DNA of 64,000 nt from Brasilonema sp. CT11 (lineage in GTDB: Bacteria; Cyanobacteriota; Cyanobacteriia; Cyanobacteriales; Nostocaceae), in contig NZ_JABXYX010000030.1 in the NCBI RefSeq assembly GCF_017982655.1, forward strand, positions 1 through 64,000, in the 5' to 3' direction. A program made the translations under genes and the position numbers. Below, in pieces: positions 1-9,400 of this stretch. How positions within the stretch are numbered: position 1 is the stretch's first letter; each line of letters opens with the position of its first letter. The notes beneath the pieces are model-generated. The model had not been told where the DNA came from. It ran no database searches and was given only the letters and a program-made list of their open reading frames with translations.

Positions 1-540
1 ATTGTTGTAACTGGTGGCGACATCCGGATGGTCTTCTCCCAGCAGCCGTTGGCAAAGTTCTAAAGCTTTTTGATACAGAGGTTCAGCTTCCGTGTACCGT
101 CCTTGGGAATAGTAGAGTCCTGCCAGATTGTTGTAACTGGTGGCGACATCGGGATGGTCTTCTCCCAGCAGCCGTTGCCTTAGTTCTAATGCTTTTAGAT
201 ACAAAGGTTCAGCTTCCGTGTACCGTCCTTGGGAATCGTAGAGTCCTGCCAGATTGTTGTAACTGGCGGCGACAGAGGGATGGTCTTCTCCCAGCAGCCG
301 TTGTCTGAGTTCTAAAGCTTTTCGATACAGAGGTTCAGCTTCCGTGTACCGTCCTTGGGAATTGTAGAGTGCTGCCAGATTGTTGTAACTGGTGGCGACA
401 GAGGGATGGTCTTCTCCCAGCAGCCGTTGCCTTAGTTCTAATGCTTTTAGATACAAAGGTTCAGCTTCCGTGTACCGTCCTTGGGAATCGTAGAGTCCTG
501 CCAGATTGTTGTAACTGGTGGCGACATCTGGATGGTCTTC
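1..540. repeat. 126-bp tandem repeats encoding TPR units
   Basis: The motif ATTGTTGTAACTGG recurs at 1, 127, 253, 379 and 505, exactly 126 bp apart, and the units are nearly identical at DNA level. Each encodes one 42-residue TPR. Such identity means recent duplication or gene conversion, so the repeat number probably varies between strains. Confidence 0.95.
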
Positions 541-2192
541 ACCCAAACGTAATCTTATCACTGATAAACCTTGCTTCTGCACACGTTCTGCTGCGGCATA
601 CAAACCTTGTCCGCTATAAAACCTAATTAGCCCAGCGAAAATCTCTAGTAAATCTTCATCCTCAACTGCATCAGTAAGATTTTTTGTTAGATCTGTTAAA
701 TGTGGAATGGCATCCTCCACCAATTCAATGAATTCTTGAGTTGGTGAATGAGGAATTACCTGAGCGATCGCCACAAAGGTTTTTACAAAAGCGCGTTTGA
801 TGTCGCCTGCTTGTTCTAAACGCTCTAATTCTATATGCAAAAAATCTCGAATCAGCGGATGAATTTGGCAGTAACCACCTTTTTTCTCAAGTCTTTGAAA
901 AAAGTGAAGCTTATAAAGTTGTTTTTTCGCCTTATCAACATCTGTTTTTTTCCAACCTAAAGCATCACTTACGAATTCCACTAATTTCCAAGGAATTTCA
1001 TCTGGATTAAATAAGCTCAATAAACACCCTACAAGTCGTGCTGGTGCATCAAACTCTTCCCAACTCAATTCAAACGCTTTCATGACGCCCAGTTCTGCAG
1101 GGCTTAACGTCGCCTGATCACGCTTAAACTCCTCATCGGTTAGTCCACGCGCTTCTAACCGTTCCAGCATTTCTGCCAAGGATATATAATCTGGATCGTT
1201 GACTAAATAGTATCCCACTAATTCCAGGCCCAAAGGCAGATATCCAAGTCGGCGACACAGATGATGAGCAGCTTGGAGTTCTTCTTTAATTCGAGTGTCT
1301 CTTGGACCGAGTATATTATTAAGAAGTTTTAAAGCGTCCTTTGGCAATAGGACAAGCAGAGGTATTTTTTTAACAGATTCTAGTTCTAAGTTTTGTACAC
1401 GTGTTGTGATTAAGAACCGAAAGCGATGAACGTTAGTTCGCGGCAGGACTTTTTTAGCGATCGCCATATCAGTGACATCATCGAGAACCACTAACACGAG
1501 TCCTTCGGGTGGTTTCCAATGTTGCCAACACCATTCAACTTGTTGTGCAAGAGTACGTGGTCTTTCTTGAATCTGTTGCGGTACTTTTAGATTAAGTCTT
1601 TCTTGAACGTGGTATATTAACTCTGTCGCTAAATCTGATTCTCTGGCGTTAAACCAGCACACACCGCCTGGGTAATCAGCTTGATGTTGATAAGCGTACT
1701 GGATCGCCAGTTGAGTTTTACCTAGACCACCCATTCCGGCGACAGCAGAAATTGCTACAGGCTTTGTTGAGGATTGAAATGCCTGATGGATTGTTTGAAG
1801 TTCTTCTTCTCTACCAACAAAGTTGATGGCAGGAAAGTAGGGGATATGATAGACTGGCTTGGCGCTTTCCTGAATCGAAGCTGTTTCTGAGAATTCAGGG
1901 ATTTGCGGGACTGATAAAGTAAGATAAGCTCTCCAATTTCTAAACCCTACACCTTCACAGACCCTCCCCATCATATCGTAAGAAACAGGAGTCCCACTCC
2001 TGACACGACTAATACTTGCAGAGGAAGCAAGCATTGATTGTAATTTTGCTAAGTCTCTATTGCTTGTGTATGGCGAATTCAAATCTTGGATAAATTGTTC
2101 CAAGATTCCTTTGCCCTCTTCATTAAGTGATACTTTTTTTGGGTTCTCTGCCTTGCATTGTCTGTAGAGGTAATAACCTCTTTGTGACAAAA
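1..2192 (-). CDS. NB-ARC ATPase with TPR repeats (3' end beyond window)
   Basis: STAND-class signalling ATPase, the type that oligomerises on sensing a ligand through its repeats. The minus frame reads without a stop from about 2283 to the left edge. Order: an N-terminal HTH-like segment (about 2120-1920), an NB-ARC domain with P-loop GMGGLGKT near 1730 and a Walker B-like LVVLDDV near 1495, a winged-helix/linker region to about 600, then kinesin-light-chain-type TPRs with the 42-residue unit LGEDHPxVATSYNNLAxLY. No ATG or GTG lies before the conserved N-terminal segment. The first in-frame ATG (2034) would cut into it, so I use TTG at 2192, without a Shine-Dalgarno sequence. The start is therefore uncertain or lost. 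The effector is not recognised; such proteins act in signalling, programmed death or phage defence. Confidence 0.85.
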
Positions 2193-2267
2193 TTTTAAAA
2201 TAGTATTCTATATTACGATTGTAGGCATATGTGCCTAGAAAAACCGTTATGGCATTATACCATGTTT

Positions 2268-2834
2268 CTATCGGTTTAAATCACACTGAAGAAAACCGGC
2301 TTCTATTAATTGAAGGATAAGCCTCTCGTCCTGCTTCAACGCTGGTTCCGGCTGATTACCTTTAACCCCGTTGAGAATATCTAATTCATCAGGATGCAGT
2401 TTTCCAGCTTTGTCAAATGCTCTTATATCTTCTAGATAATGCTGGACTGCTTTCCGCATAACCTTGACAGAAAACTCTGTCGTCTGTTGTTTTGTAAGGT
2501 GATCGTTACTGAAATAGACGGATTTAACGATGGTTGAATTGCTTGATGGAGTCAGTATACCCCTTTCTTCTTCCGAAAAGAGTTGACACCACTTTTGTTT
2601 CAATCCATCATCATTTCTTTCTTTATGAAGTTTAGAAACATAACTGGCAACTCTTTCTGCTGAAGACTCCACGTTAGAAGAGAAAACTTTACCTTTTTGA
2701 TTGATGTCAATAGCTAATTCGTTAATATTTTTATCATTATTTTCCATCACATACAGAAAGGCTTCTTTTTGACGTATTGCATTCGTTGCTAGTCCGAGAG
2801 CATATGCGATATTCTCCAAAGCTTTAGTGCTCAT
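2268..2834 (-). CDS. Hypothetical protein, about 188 residues
   Basis: Not recognised. Soluble, charged and mostly helical by composition, with no signal peptide or membrane segment. The open frame begins at 2885, but the internal ATG at 2834 (MSTKALENIAYALG) has AAAGG nine bases upstream and is the better start. The stop lies just upstream of the NB-ARC reading frame on the same strand, so the two may be co-transcribed and this small protein could be a partner or regulator of the STAND ATPase. That link is inference from spacing only. Confidence 0.6.
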   Translation of the reverse strand: MSTKALENIAYALGLATNAIRQKEAFLYVMENNDKNINELAIDINQKGKVFSSNVESSAERVASYVSKLHKERNDDGLKQKWCQLFSEEERGILTPSSNSTIVKSVYFSNDHLTKQQTTEFSVKVMRKAVQHYLEDIRAFDKAGKLHPDELDILNGVKGNQPEPALKQDERLILQLIEAGFLQCDLNR

Positions 2835-2885
2835 GGGACTAGACCTTTCTATATGTTTGAATCTCAATTTTTTTAGATTTACCAA

Positions 2886-3338
2886 CTTTTATAAAGAATA
2901 ATATTCATGTAAGAAATAAGCGTTATCACTAAAGTTTCAGTTATTTTTGTCAAAGATATAGAGAGTAGAATCCCCAGCTTTTTTGATGCTTCTATTCAGT
3001 AACTCTCATCATACAGTTGTACTACATTCTTCTTATCTCTCTTATCCTTTACCATCACGCCAAGCTAAATATTTTGAAGCTGCTCACCTTCTGGCTAAGA
3101 ATTAAGTGATTCAGCTTGATTCATTTTTTGTGAATCGCCTTTGGTCGAATGCTTTGAAATATGGGTAATTCGGATGATTCAGCTTGATTCAGTTAAAACT
3201 GAATCGCTGATTTCGTGTTTGAATCAATAAAAGCAATGTAGGGTGATAGTAATCGCGTTTAGCTGTTGATTCAAACAACTACCCGTCACCACAACGGATA
3301 GACAGCTATTGTTTTGTATTTAGAATTTAGGGGCTGCT
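2886..3338. promoter_or_regulatory. Intergenic region with repeated GATTCA operator-like sites
   Basis: No gene seen. TGATTCAGCTTGATTCA occurs at 3107-3123 and 3175-3191, each followed within 7-10 bases by an inverted TGAATCGC or GAATCGC. A perfect inverted pair GTTTGAATCAA (3217-3227) and TTGATTCAAAC (3266-3276) follows. The array lies between divergent genes and just upstream of the gene at 3339, which suits a multi-site operator. The binding protein is unknown. Confidence 0.55.
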
Positions 3339-4040
3339 ATGACTACATTTGTTGCAACAAGCGTTGTTCAATCCAACCTCAACCTGCATGAGGAAGTTCG
3401 CTCAGTCACAACAGAAGAAGAGGCGATCGCAGAAGTAACCTCAGACATTTCCTACAGTTCTCTCTACGCTATCTCAATTGATGAAAAGGTAGTTGCAGAT
3501 AACGAATGTGTTCTTGATTGTGAAGTGAAATCAATCAAAAGATTCCCTGATAAATTTAAACCAGGAAGATACGTATTTGATGTTGATAAGGACTTGATAA
3601 CTAAATCCATCTGGAAAACCGTAGTAAAAGCATCCTCAGAACAAGAAGCAGTGGAGAGTGCCACTGCGTGTCTTAAGCAGGCGATCGCTTTTGTCCCTTG
3701 CAACGGAATTATCGTCGTCTGGCATAGGGGTTGCCTTAAGGTGAGTTGTTCTGTGTTGAGTGTTGAGCCTCTCACGACGGAATACTGCCAGTCGCTGGAA
3801 GAGTCAGATCTCTTTATCTTCCAAAAGTCTCGCCGAGTAATCGTGCAGAAGTATCGCCTAGATAAAATAAAATCACATTACGTCTTCGATAGACCTTTCG
3901 AGGACAGCGATGATTCACTGCAAGGCAGAATTAACGATGTTATAGATCAACGATCTGGTGAGCCATTCGACGCTGATGATGAACCTCTTTCTGGGTTGAA
4001 CAAGGTTAATGACATGAATGCTGACGCACTTCAGGTATGA
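3339..4040 (+). CDS. Hypothetical acidic protein, 233 residues
   Basis: Not recognised. The ATG is preceded by AGGGG at a suitable distance. The protein is soluble and acidic, with a positively charged middle (IKRFPDKFKPGRY, then a stretch around KSRRVIVQKYRLDKIKSHYVF) and an acidic C-terminus. No membrane segments. It stands alone between an operator-like array and a hairpin, so it is probably monocistronic and regulated by the GATTCA sites. Confidence 0.6.
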   Translation: MTTFVATSVVQSNLNLHEEVRSVTTEEEAIAEVTSDISYSSLYAISIDEKVVADNECVLDCEVKSIKRFPDKFKPGRYVFDVDKDLITKSIWKTVVKASSEQEAVESATACLKQAIAFVPCNGIIVVWHRGCLKVSCSVLSVEPLTTEYCQSLEESDLFIFQKSRRVIVQKYRLDKIKSHYVFDRPFEDSDDSLQGRINDVIDQRSGEPFDADDEPLSGLNKVNDMNADALQV

Positions 4041-4101
4041 ATCTACAAAGCTAATCGCTTTTTGGAGGTTTGAAGTGATTGCCGCCAAATAGCAATATAA
4101 C

Positions 4102-4141
4102 CACAGAAGTTAGATGATAAATTCGCTTTCTAACTTCTGTG
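4102..4141 (+). terminator. Hairpin downstream of the gene at 3339
   Basis: CACAGAAGTTAGA (4102-4114) pairs perfectly with TCTAACTTCTGTG (4129-4141), a 13-bp stem with a 14-base loop, 61 bases after the stop codon. There is no T-run, so it may be a transcript-end stabiliser rather than a classical terminator. Confidence 0.5.
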
Positions 4142-4324
4142 TTGTACCATCGACTTCAGTGATGCTCATCACCGCCAGGTTTAGAAGTTTTAAAGTAATA
4201 ATTTTACGTCCTAGAGAATCGAAAAGGTAGTCAACGGAGAATCGTTGGGTGTTGCCATAAATGACCACCTTTCAAGTAGTTAAAAATGCCTGGAAACTAA
4301 CAGAACCACTACTTGCTTTTTGAT

Positions 4325-4675
4325 TTAGTGATTTAAAAAACAGGATGGTTGACCGCTTTCACGCCAACCGTGCCGTATAAGAAATGCTGGAAGAAAAGGG
4401 GGTAAGACATTTTCAACAAAAGTTACCTCCCACGGATTCACTGCGTGAGAATATTCAAGAAATTTCTTGAAAAGTCCTTGCCGTTGATAATTCAGGGTAA
4501 CTTCAACTGTCGCAATATCAAATGTTGTCATTAGTTTCTTGTGCCCAGGAATTGGTCTTATAGACTTTCTGACGAATACCTTCATCTTTTCGTCTGCAAT
4601 CCAAGCGCTTCTCGTATAAAAGGAACTTGCTTTGATGAAAAATTTATCTAACTGCTTGTTTATATTCGATTCCAT
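4325..4675 (-). CDS. GNAT-like acetyltransferase domain protein (tentative)
   Basis: About 116 residues. The stretch TVEVTLNYQRQGLFKKFLEY followed by VTFVENVLPPFLPAFLIRHGW resembles the acetyl-CoA-binding core of GNAT folds: a beta strand, a QxxG-type loop, a helix, then a V-x-N-V strand and a final helix with RHGW. It is shorter than typical GNATs (about 150), as seen in phage and element versions. The tracked frame begins at a TTG (4681); ATG at 4675 is more likely. Substrate unknown. It could instead be an unrelated small element protein. Confidence 0.45.
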   Translation of the reverse strand: MESNINKQLDKFFIKASSFYTRSAWIADEKMKVFVRKSIRPIPGHKKLMTTFDIATVEVTLNYQRQGLFKKFLEYSHAVNPWEVTFVENVLPPFLPAFLIRHGWRESGQPSCFLNH

Positions 4676-4999
4676 TATCAATATCTAAAGCATATCTGTT
4701 TCTTTAATTGCATATTTTATCTCAGAAGAATTTATCAGTTATCAGTTTGAAGAAGAATTCAGCAATTCTGAATTCAGTATTCAGAAGGAAGAAATCAAGA
4801 ATTCCGACTTCTGAACGGCAGTTGACGCCAGACGCCTCAAGTCGGGAAACCCGCCCACGGCGCTGGCTCCTTTATGCCGGGGAACCCGTCCACCGCACTG
4901 CCTCCTCCTGACTCCTGATTTCTGACTCCTTCACTGTTCACTGTTTGAAGACTTAGAGAACAGGAGCGTCAGAGGCACCGCTCCTGAATCCCGAATTCT
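4676..4999. repeat. Intergenic cyanobacterial repeat cluster
   Basis: No gene supported. The segment holds short repeats: TCAGTT and GAATTCAG runs at 4725-4800, two related GGGAAACCCG/GGGGAACCCG blocks at about 4840-4910, and TGACTCC-type short tandem repeats to 4930. These are typical filler of filamentous cyanobacterial genomes. A 67-residue plus-strand reading frame here is an accident of the repeats. Confidence 0.6.
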
Positions 5000-6109
5000 T
5001 CAAGAAGTTACTCTGCGCTTTTCTTTTACTATTTCTTCTGCGCTAGTTTCCAGTGCGCTTCCTTCATCAGAAGGATTGATAATTTGTAGCAGATAAGAAA
5101 CCAGGTACTGCCGATTGTGATACCGAGAAAGCATCTTACCGTTTGAATCAATGACTTTATTTTCCCACTGTTTGTTTGTTTTTGACCAATCAATGTCACT
5201 AAGTCTAAAAAGATGATCCCTAATCTTAAAAGGATCTGACTGACAACTGCTAACAAGCTGTTTACCCAAATCACCAAGCGCGTCAATGAATGAGCCGTGA
5301 GAGCAGATGTATTGTTCTCTAACGGATTGTGGTATCATTGTCTCTTCATACACCTGCTTCCACTGAGGAATAACATCTATGAGTGTCGTCCAGAACGTTG
5401 TACAATAAGCTGAATCGAATTCTTCTCCCAACCCCGGTTTCATTCTCTGTGTAGCAGAATACAGCCATTTATACACAAAAAACTTCTCAGATTTCAGGGG
5501 AAGATTTGTTTTTTCTTTTTCAACAAATTTATCTGAGAAAAGGGGAATTTCAGATAGGATTTTATGGATCTGTTTGCTTAGAGGGTTGTCATCGTAAATT
5601 ATGGTTAGATTTTTGGAAACACCTTTAGCAGTATCGTTCAAAAGCCTGAAGTAGGTTTGTGCTTGACGAAGTTCCACATCTACCAGAAAATCTACAGAAA
5701 TATGCTCGTTTTGGTAATCTGGCGCAAGTTCTTGGTTTTGGATGATATCCTTAATTGCCTTTGTTCTGTGCTGCCCATCTATAATGTCATATACAGCGTT
5801 CATGCTGATTTTTAGCGTTCCATTCTCGGAATCATCCTTAAAAGGCACAAATTCTATGTCACCACTGACTGCTACTACCAAAGGAGGGAGATAGTAGTTT
5901 TCGTTACTGAAAATGTAGTTACGTATTCTTGATGCATGTTTTTGGTTTAGTGTTCTTTGTGCCCGTTCTTCTGGCGGAACACTGCTATCATAGGTGTTGA
6001 AAGATTGAGCAGCGAAGGGGAACGGAATGCTGGCGCTATACACCGTCAGTGCTTTACTGGTTCTTTTTATTGCGGATATACTGTAAATATTCTTCTTGGA
6101 TCTTCTCAT
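5000..6109 (-). CDS. DGQHR-domain protein, DndB-like
   Basis: 369 residues, near the usual DndB length. The diagnostic DGQHRTKAI motif lies near residue 112, within YDIIDGQHR. In the phosphorothioate DNA modification system, DndB is a DNA-binding regulator of the dnd operon, and DGQHR proteins more widely occur in mobile elements and defence islands. No dndA, C, D, E or restriction genes are nearby, so this is an orphan. The ATG at 6109 is a reasonable start. The next gene on the same strand, 270 bp upstream, is a DNA methyltransferase, which suggests a DNA-modification or anti-restriction cluster carried by the element. Confidence 0.8.
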   Translation of the reverse strand: MRRSKKNIYSISAIKRTSKALTVYSASIPFPFAAQSFNTYDSSVPPEERAQRTLNQKHASRIRNYIFSNENYYLPPLVVAVSGDIEFVPFKDDSENGTLKISMNAVYDIIDGQHRTKAIKDIIQNQELAPDYQNEHISVDFLVDVELRQAQTYFRLLNDTAKGVSKNLTIIYDDNPLSKQIHKILSEIPLFSDKFVEKEKTNLPLKSEKFFVYKWLYSATQRMKPGLGEEFDSAYCTTFWTTLIDVIPQWKQVYEETMIPQSVREQYICSHGSFIDALGDLGKQLVSSCQSDPFKIRDHLFRLSDIDWSKTNKQWENKVIDSNGKMLSRYHNRQYLVSYLLQIINPSDEGSALETSAEEIVKEKRRVTS

Positions 6110-6258
6110 TCTTGGCGCTTTCTTGAAGTGAATGCTATCAAAAATTTTTCTAGAAGTGTTTTATGAAATCGTCAACAAGTGTCATGCGATTTTCGTCAAA
6201 AAACTTGATTTTAGTTCCCAAAAGTTACCGGAAAGTGATTCATAAAGTTCTTGAATCT

Positions 6259-6303
6259 TTAGGTGAGTAGATTGCAACTATAGAGAACATATCACTCACC
6301 TAA
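6259..6303. repeat. 45-nt inverted-repeat element, copy 1
   Basis: Begins TTAGGTGAGT and ends ACTCACCTAA, a perfect 10-bp inverted repeat spanning exactly 45 bases, between the methyltransferase and DndB-like genes. Two other members with the same ends and identical length are at 19282-19326 and 40879-40923. Confidence 0.7.
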
Positions 6304-6376
6304 TTTGTTGTTGAAATGTTCAAGTAGTTTGGCTATCTTTTGAAAACCTTGTTGATAACAATTTCAGAAGTTGATT

Positions 6377-7315
6377 TCAAAGAGCGAATACTGCTTGGGC
6401 TAAAACTTTGCAAATTACCCAACTGGCACCATTTCCAACACATTCCATCGCCAGACAATTGTTTTCAGGTAGCCAGATGCGATCGCTTGTTTTAGTATCA
6501 CCGAATAAGCGCAAAGCTGCACGGGGAGTTAGCGGGTAAATGTTCTCCCCAATTTTTATGTCTGCTTGATGCCAGTGACGAGCGCAATTTTTACCCAAAG
6601 CCCTAATTGTGAAGCTTGGTTCATTTGACAGATATGGGCGATCGCTTTTACGTCCACCGCCAGCCCGTTTCAGTAGGCAAGCATAGGGTAATTGGGGAAA
6701 CTTCTGTTTCTGCCAGGGGGCGAGAGTGGTTTCGGGGAGGATAGGGATAATGTCGGCAATCGCCTCAAGCCAGCCCTTTGATTGAAATTGGGGGATGAGG
6801 GACAAATCAACAGAGTTTTCACCCCGCACCCCTACTGCGTAAAGCCGAAACCGTGATTGAGCAACACCAAAGCTGGCACAATTGAGCCTCCAGAAGGCGA
6901 AGAAATAACCTAACTCACGCAGTGTGTTTGCGATTATATGAAAAGATTGAAAGCAGCGATATTGCCAGACATTTTCTAGCAAGAACAATTTAGGTCGTTT
7001 CGCTTTGATAAAATTAGCTGTGGCGGTGGCAAGGGAAATGTCTTCACTTTGCTCTTGCAAGCCAGCGCCACGAAGGAGGCTGGCGTTCTTGCAGCTTGGT
7101 GTTGCAATTAGGCAGTCAATATCACTGACATCATTAGGAGAGATGGTTTCAGCGCGATTACACAGCATTAAAGAGGTAGGGTGGTTACGTTTGTAAACCT
7201 CAGCTATGCGTTCGTCACACTCAATCGCCCAGGAGGGAACGCCTCCTATTTCAATCAATCCCCATAAATGCATTCCCATTCCACTAGCGATTGAACCAAT
7301 AGTAAAACTATTCAT
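6377..7315 (-). CDS. DNA (cytosine-5) methyltransferase
   Basis: Transfers a methyl group from SAM to C5 of cytosine. Motif I is ASGMGMHLWGL (residues 10-20), motif IV is PSC at 73-75 with the catalytic Cys75, motif VI is ENV at 114-116, motif VIII is QSRFR at 153-157, and the C-terminal GNGASWV motif X-like block lies near 298. At 312 residues it is near the minimal size and the target-recognition region is short. Motif IV reads PSCK instead of the usual PPCQ, but the nucleophile is kept. There is no cognate restriction gene beside it, so it is probably a solitary or element-protective enzyme. Confidence 0.9.
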   Translation of the reverse strand: MNSFTIGSIASGMGMHLWGLIEIGGVPSWAIECDERIAEVYKRNHPTSLMLCNRAETISPNDVSDIDCLIATPSCKNASLLRGAGLQEQSEDISLATATANFIKAKRPKLFLLENVWQYRCFQSFHIIANTLRELGYFFAFWRLNCASFGVAQSRFRLYAVGVRGENSVDLSLIPQFQSKGWLEAIADIIPILPETTLAPWQKQKFPQLPYACLLKRAGGGRKSDRPYLSNEPSFTIRALGKNCARHWHQADIKIGENIYPLTPRAALRLFGDTKTSDRIWLPENNCLAMECVGNGASWVICKVLAQAVFAL

Positions 7316-7443
7316 GTCGCTTTATCCAGCAAAAGGGGGATAAGATTTTGAAATTCGATTGAATTAGAATAATAAAGGAAAATTCCAATCAACCAAAGTT
7401 ATTTTTCTGCAAAGAAGTTTGATTGTTAGCAATTAACAATCTG

Positions 7444-8121
7444 TCAACATAATTTATTATTAGTATCTAATACTCCTGACCCAGGTATGCCTTCATAATC
7501 AGGGCAATCACCATCATCCCAGCCAGAGGGATGCATCCCACAGATTAAAGCATTATTACCATAGATATGACCATGAAAATTTAGACAACCTTGACAGCTT
7601 TTCGGTGTCGAAAAATGACTGTCGTCCAGATCTTCTTCATCGTCATATTCTTCAATATCAATAAGTGTTGCGCCACAGTTAGGGCAATTCTCAATGTCGT
7701 TCCCCCAATCCTCTACAAGACAAGTTAATGGTTGCCAATATTCAACGGCTTCTCCGAAACGATTTAACCGAGTTCTCAAAGAAGAAAAGTATGGATAGCT
7801 GCAACGATGCACGATAATTTCGCCATCGGTATTAAGGTCACGAGATGCCGCTTTATAATCTACTTGGATATGCCAGAACTGCTCTAGAGAGAGCTTAAGG
7901 AGTTTTTTCTTAGAATCAAAGTACCACAGTTTACCGTCATGGTAAACACGAACATCATATGCCGAATAATCATTCGCTAAATTCTCGATTTCACAGGTAC
8001 TCCTTGCTTCTTGATAATCAAAGGTTCGTTTCACTAATCTGAGCGTTTGACCGAGAGGATGAGTTTGTATGACCAGATATTCGCCGTATTTGTAAGGAAG
8101 AGAAGATTTTGAAGTGTTCAT
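7444..8121 (-). CDS. Cysteine-rich hypothetical protein with CxxCxNxHG module
   Basis: 225 residues, soluble. A CPNCGATL zinc-ribbon half lies near residue 150, followed by an acidic linker. From residue 176 a second Cys module reads CQGCLNFHG, then ICGMHPSG and CPDYE. The same module ends the protein at 8801-9235. The spacing of Cys and His suggests metal binding. Function unknown. It lies in a minus-strand run with two other Cys-rich small genes, so a shared role is likely. Confidence 0.65.
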   Translation of the reverse strand: MNTSKSSLPYKYGEYLVIQTHPLGQTLRLVKRTFDYQEARSTCEIENLANDYSAYDVRVYHDGKLWYFDSKKKLLKLSLEQFWHIQVDYKAASRDLNTDGEIIVHRCSYPYFSSLRTRLNRFGEAVEYWQPLTCLVEDWGNDIENCPNCGATLIDIEEYDDEEDLDDSHFSTPKSCQGCLNFHGHIYGNNALICGMHPSGWDDGDCPDYEGIPGSGVLDTNNKLC

Positions 8122-8198
8122 GATTAATCTTCATATTGTAAGTGATTCAATCTCCATAAAATTTAGGAATATTTGCTGTTATCAAAGTTATTTATGCA

Positions 8199-8687
8199 TC
8201 ACAAATCAGGTGGTTGCATATTTTCCCAAATATCAGGATTCTCTAATAAGTTTCTACTAATCTGGGGGGAAGGAAGTTCTGACTCTAAAAGATTAAGCAT
8301 TGCCGAAATGTTTTGATTATCGTCATCAGAATCAACTACGAAATCTTTATCACGCTCATCAATATGAAGAATCTGTGGATAAAAGTCATTGCTTGGGCGA
8401 TAACCTGTTTCCATAATTTCTAGAGCTGATCGCTTGCTTTGATATTGTTTCGCTTCTGACTTTACCCTTGTCCATTCATTTTGATGATTTAGATAAAATC
8501 GGCCATTCTTTGTGTTTACCAGGATGACGTATCTTGAATGCTTTGAGAGTGGTCTTTTTTCATCGAGCATTTTCCTCGTCAGGGCTGACTCTCTTTCTCT
8601 GCCACATTGTGAGCAAATTGTATTACCATTCGCTAGAGGTTGATGGAGAATGTAATCGTCACACTGATAACAATAAATACTTTGCAT
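8199..8687 (-). CDS. Hypothetical protein with N-terminal zinc ribbon
   Basis: 162 residues. CYQCDDY (residues 6-12) and CSQCGRE (25-31) form a four-Cys zinc ribbon. The rest is polar and acidic, without known motifs. A strong Shine-Dalgarno GGAGG lies nine bases before the ATG. Same strand and close to the genes at 7444 and 8801. Role unknown; zinc ribbons of this kind bind nucleic acid or protein partners. Confidence 0.65.
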   Translation of the reverse strand: MQSIYCYQCDDYILHQPLANGNTICSQCGRERESALTRKMLDEKRPLSKHSRYVILVNTKNGRFYLNHQNEWTRVKSEAKQYQSKRSALEIMETGYRPSNDFYPQILHIDERDKDFVVDSDDDNQNISAMLNLLESELPSPQISRNLLENPDIWENMQPPDL

Positions 8688-8800
8688 GATTCAATCCTCC
8701 AGTATTCGCTAATCTGTTTAAGCCGGACTTGTTTTGTGTAAATGCTTCAACCAAACTGTGTTGAGCTATGGTATTCCTATACAATCCTTAGATCTAAGGT

Positions 8801-9235
8801 TTACGAGTAGAGGTTATTTCTGATTGCTTCAAAATCAGGGCAGTAACTTTCACCTTCTGGAACTCCGTATGGGTGTATGCCACATACTAAAAAGTGTTGA
8901 CCATACCTTTGACCGTGGTAGTTGCGGCAACCTTTACATGAAAATGGTATTAGAGGAATTGTTTTTTGTTCTTGCAGCAGTCTTTGTTGACGAGCAGAAA
9001 AGTACCGAATAATTGAAAGATTGATTCCAGTGCATGTTACTCCTAACAGCACTATTATCATTCCTGAAGCTTGGACCCATGCAAATGTTTCTTCTTGCGG
9101 TTTGAGTTTTTGACCACACCAAATTATTAGGGTTGCCGAAGTTCCTACAATTATTGAAATGGTGCCACAAAAAATTGCTATACTTCCAGTTAATCCTAAT
9201 ATCGTGTTGAGTGCCGTTCGCCATCGAAGATTCAT
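8801..9235 (-). CDS. Membrane protein with C-terminal CxxCxNxHG module
   Basis: 144 residues. Two hydrophobic helices (about residues 12-37 and 54-76) are followed by a basic segment and a Cys/His module from residue 100: CKGCRNYHG, VCGIHPYG, CPDFE. This matches the C-terminus of the protein at 7444-8121, so the module occurs once in a soluble and once in a membrane-anchored context. The start has AAGGAG six bases upstream. Function unknown. Confidence 0.7.
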   Translation of the reverse strand: MNLRWRTALNTILGLTGSIAIFCGTISIIVGTSATLIIWCGQKLKPQEETFAWVQASGMIIVLLGVTCTGINLSIIRYFSARQQRLLQEQKTIPLIPFSCKGCRNYHGQRYGQHFLVCGIHPYGVPEGESYCPDFEAIRNNLYS

Positions 9236-9400
9236 AAGAACTCCTTAAGCATCGTGGAAAGAAATTTTGGGCGGAGACAACAGTTAGGGGTGAAAGGGTA
9301 TTAGAGTCCGAGGGAAACCTGGCAGGAGATAAAGAGTGAATGGTTATACTTCAGTTTTTGTTTTGTTCAGCCTTCCCCATTTTTTATGATTGCTTCCCGC

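Noticed and set aside
1-540. CRISPR-like array
   Set aside because: The repeats are contiguous 126-bp units in an open TPR frame with no spacers.
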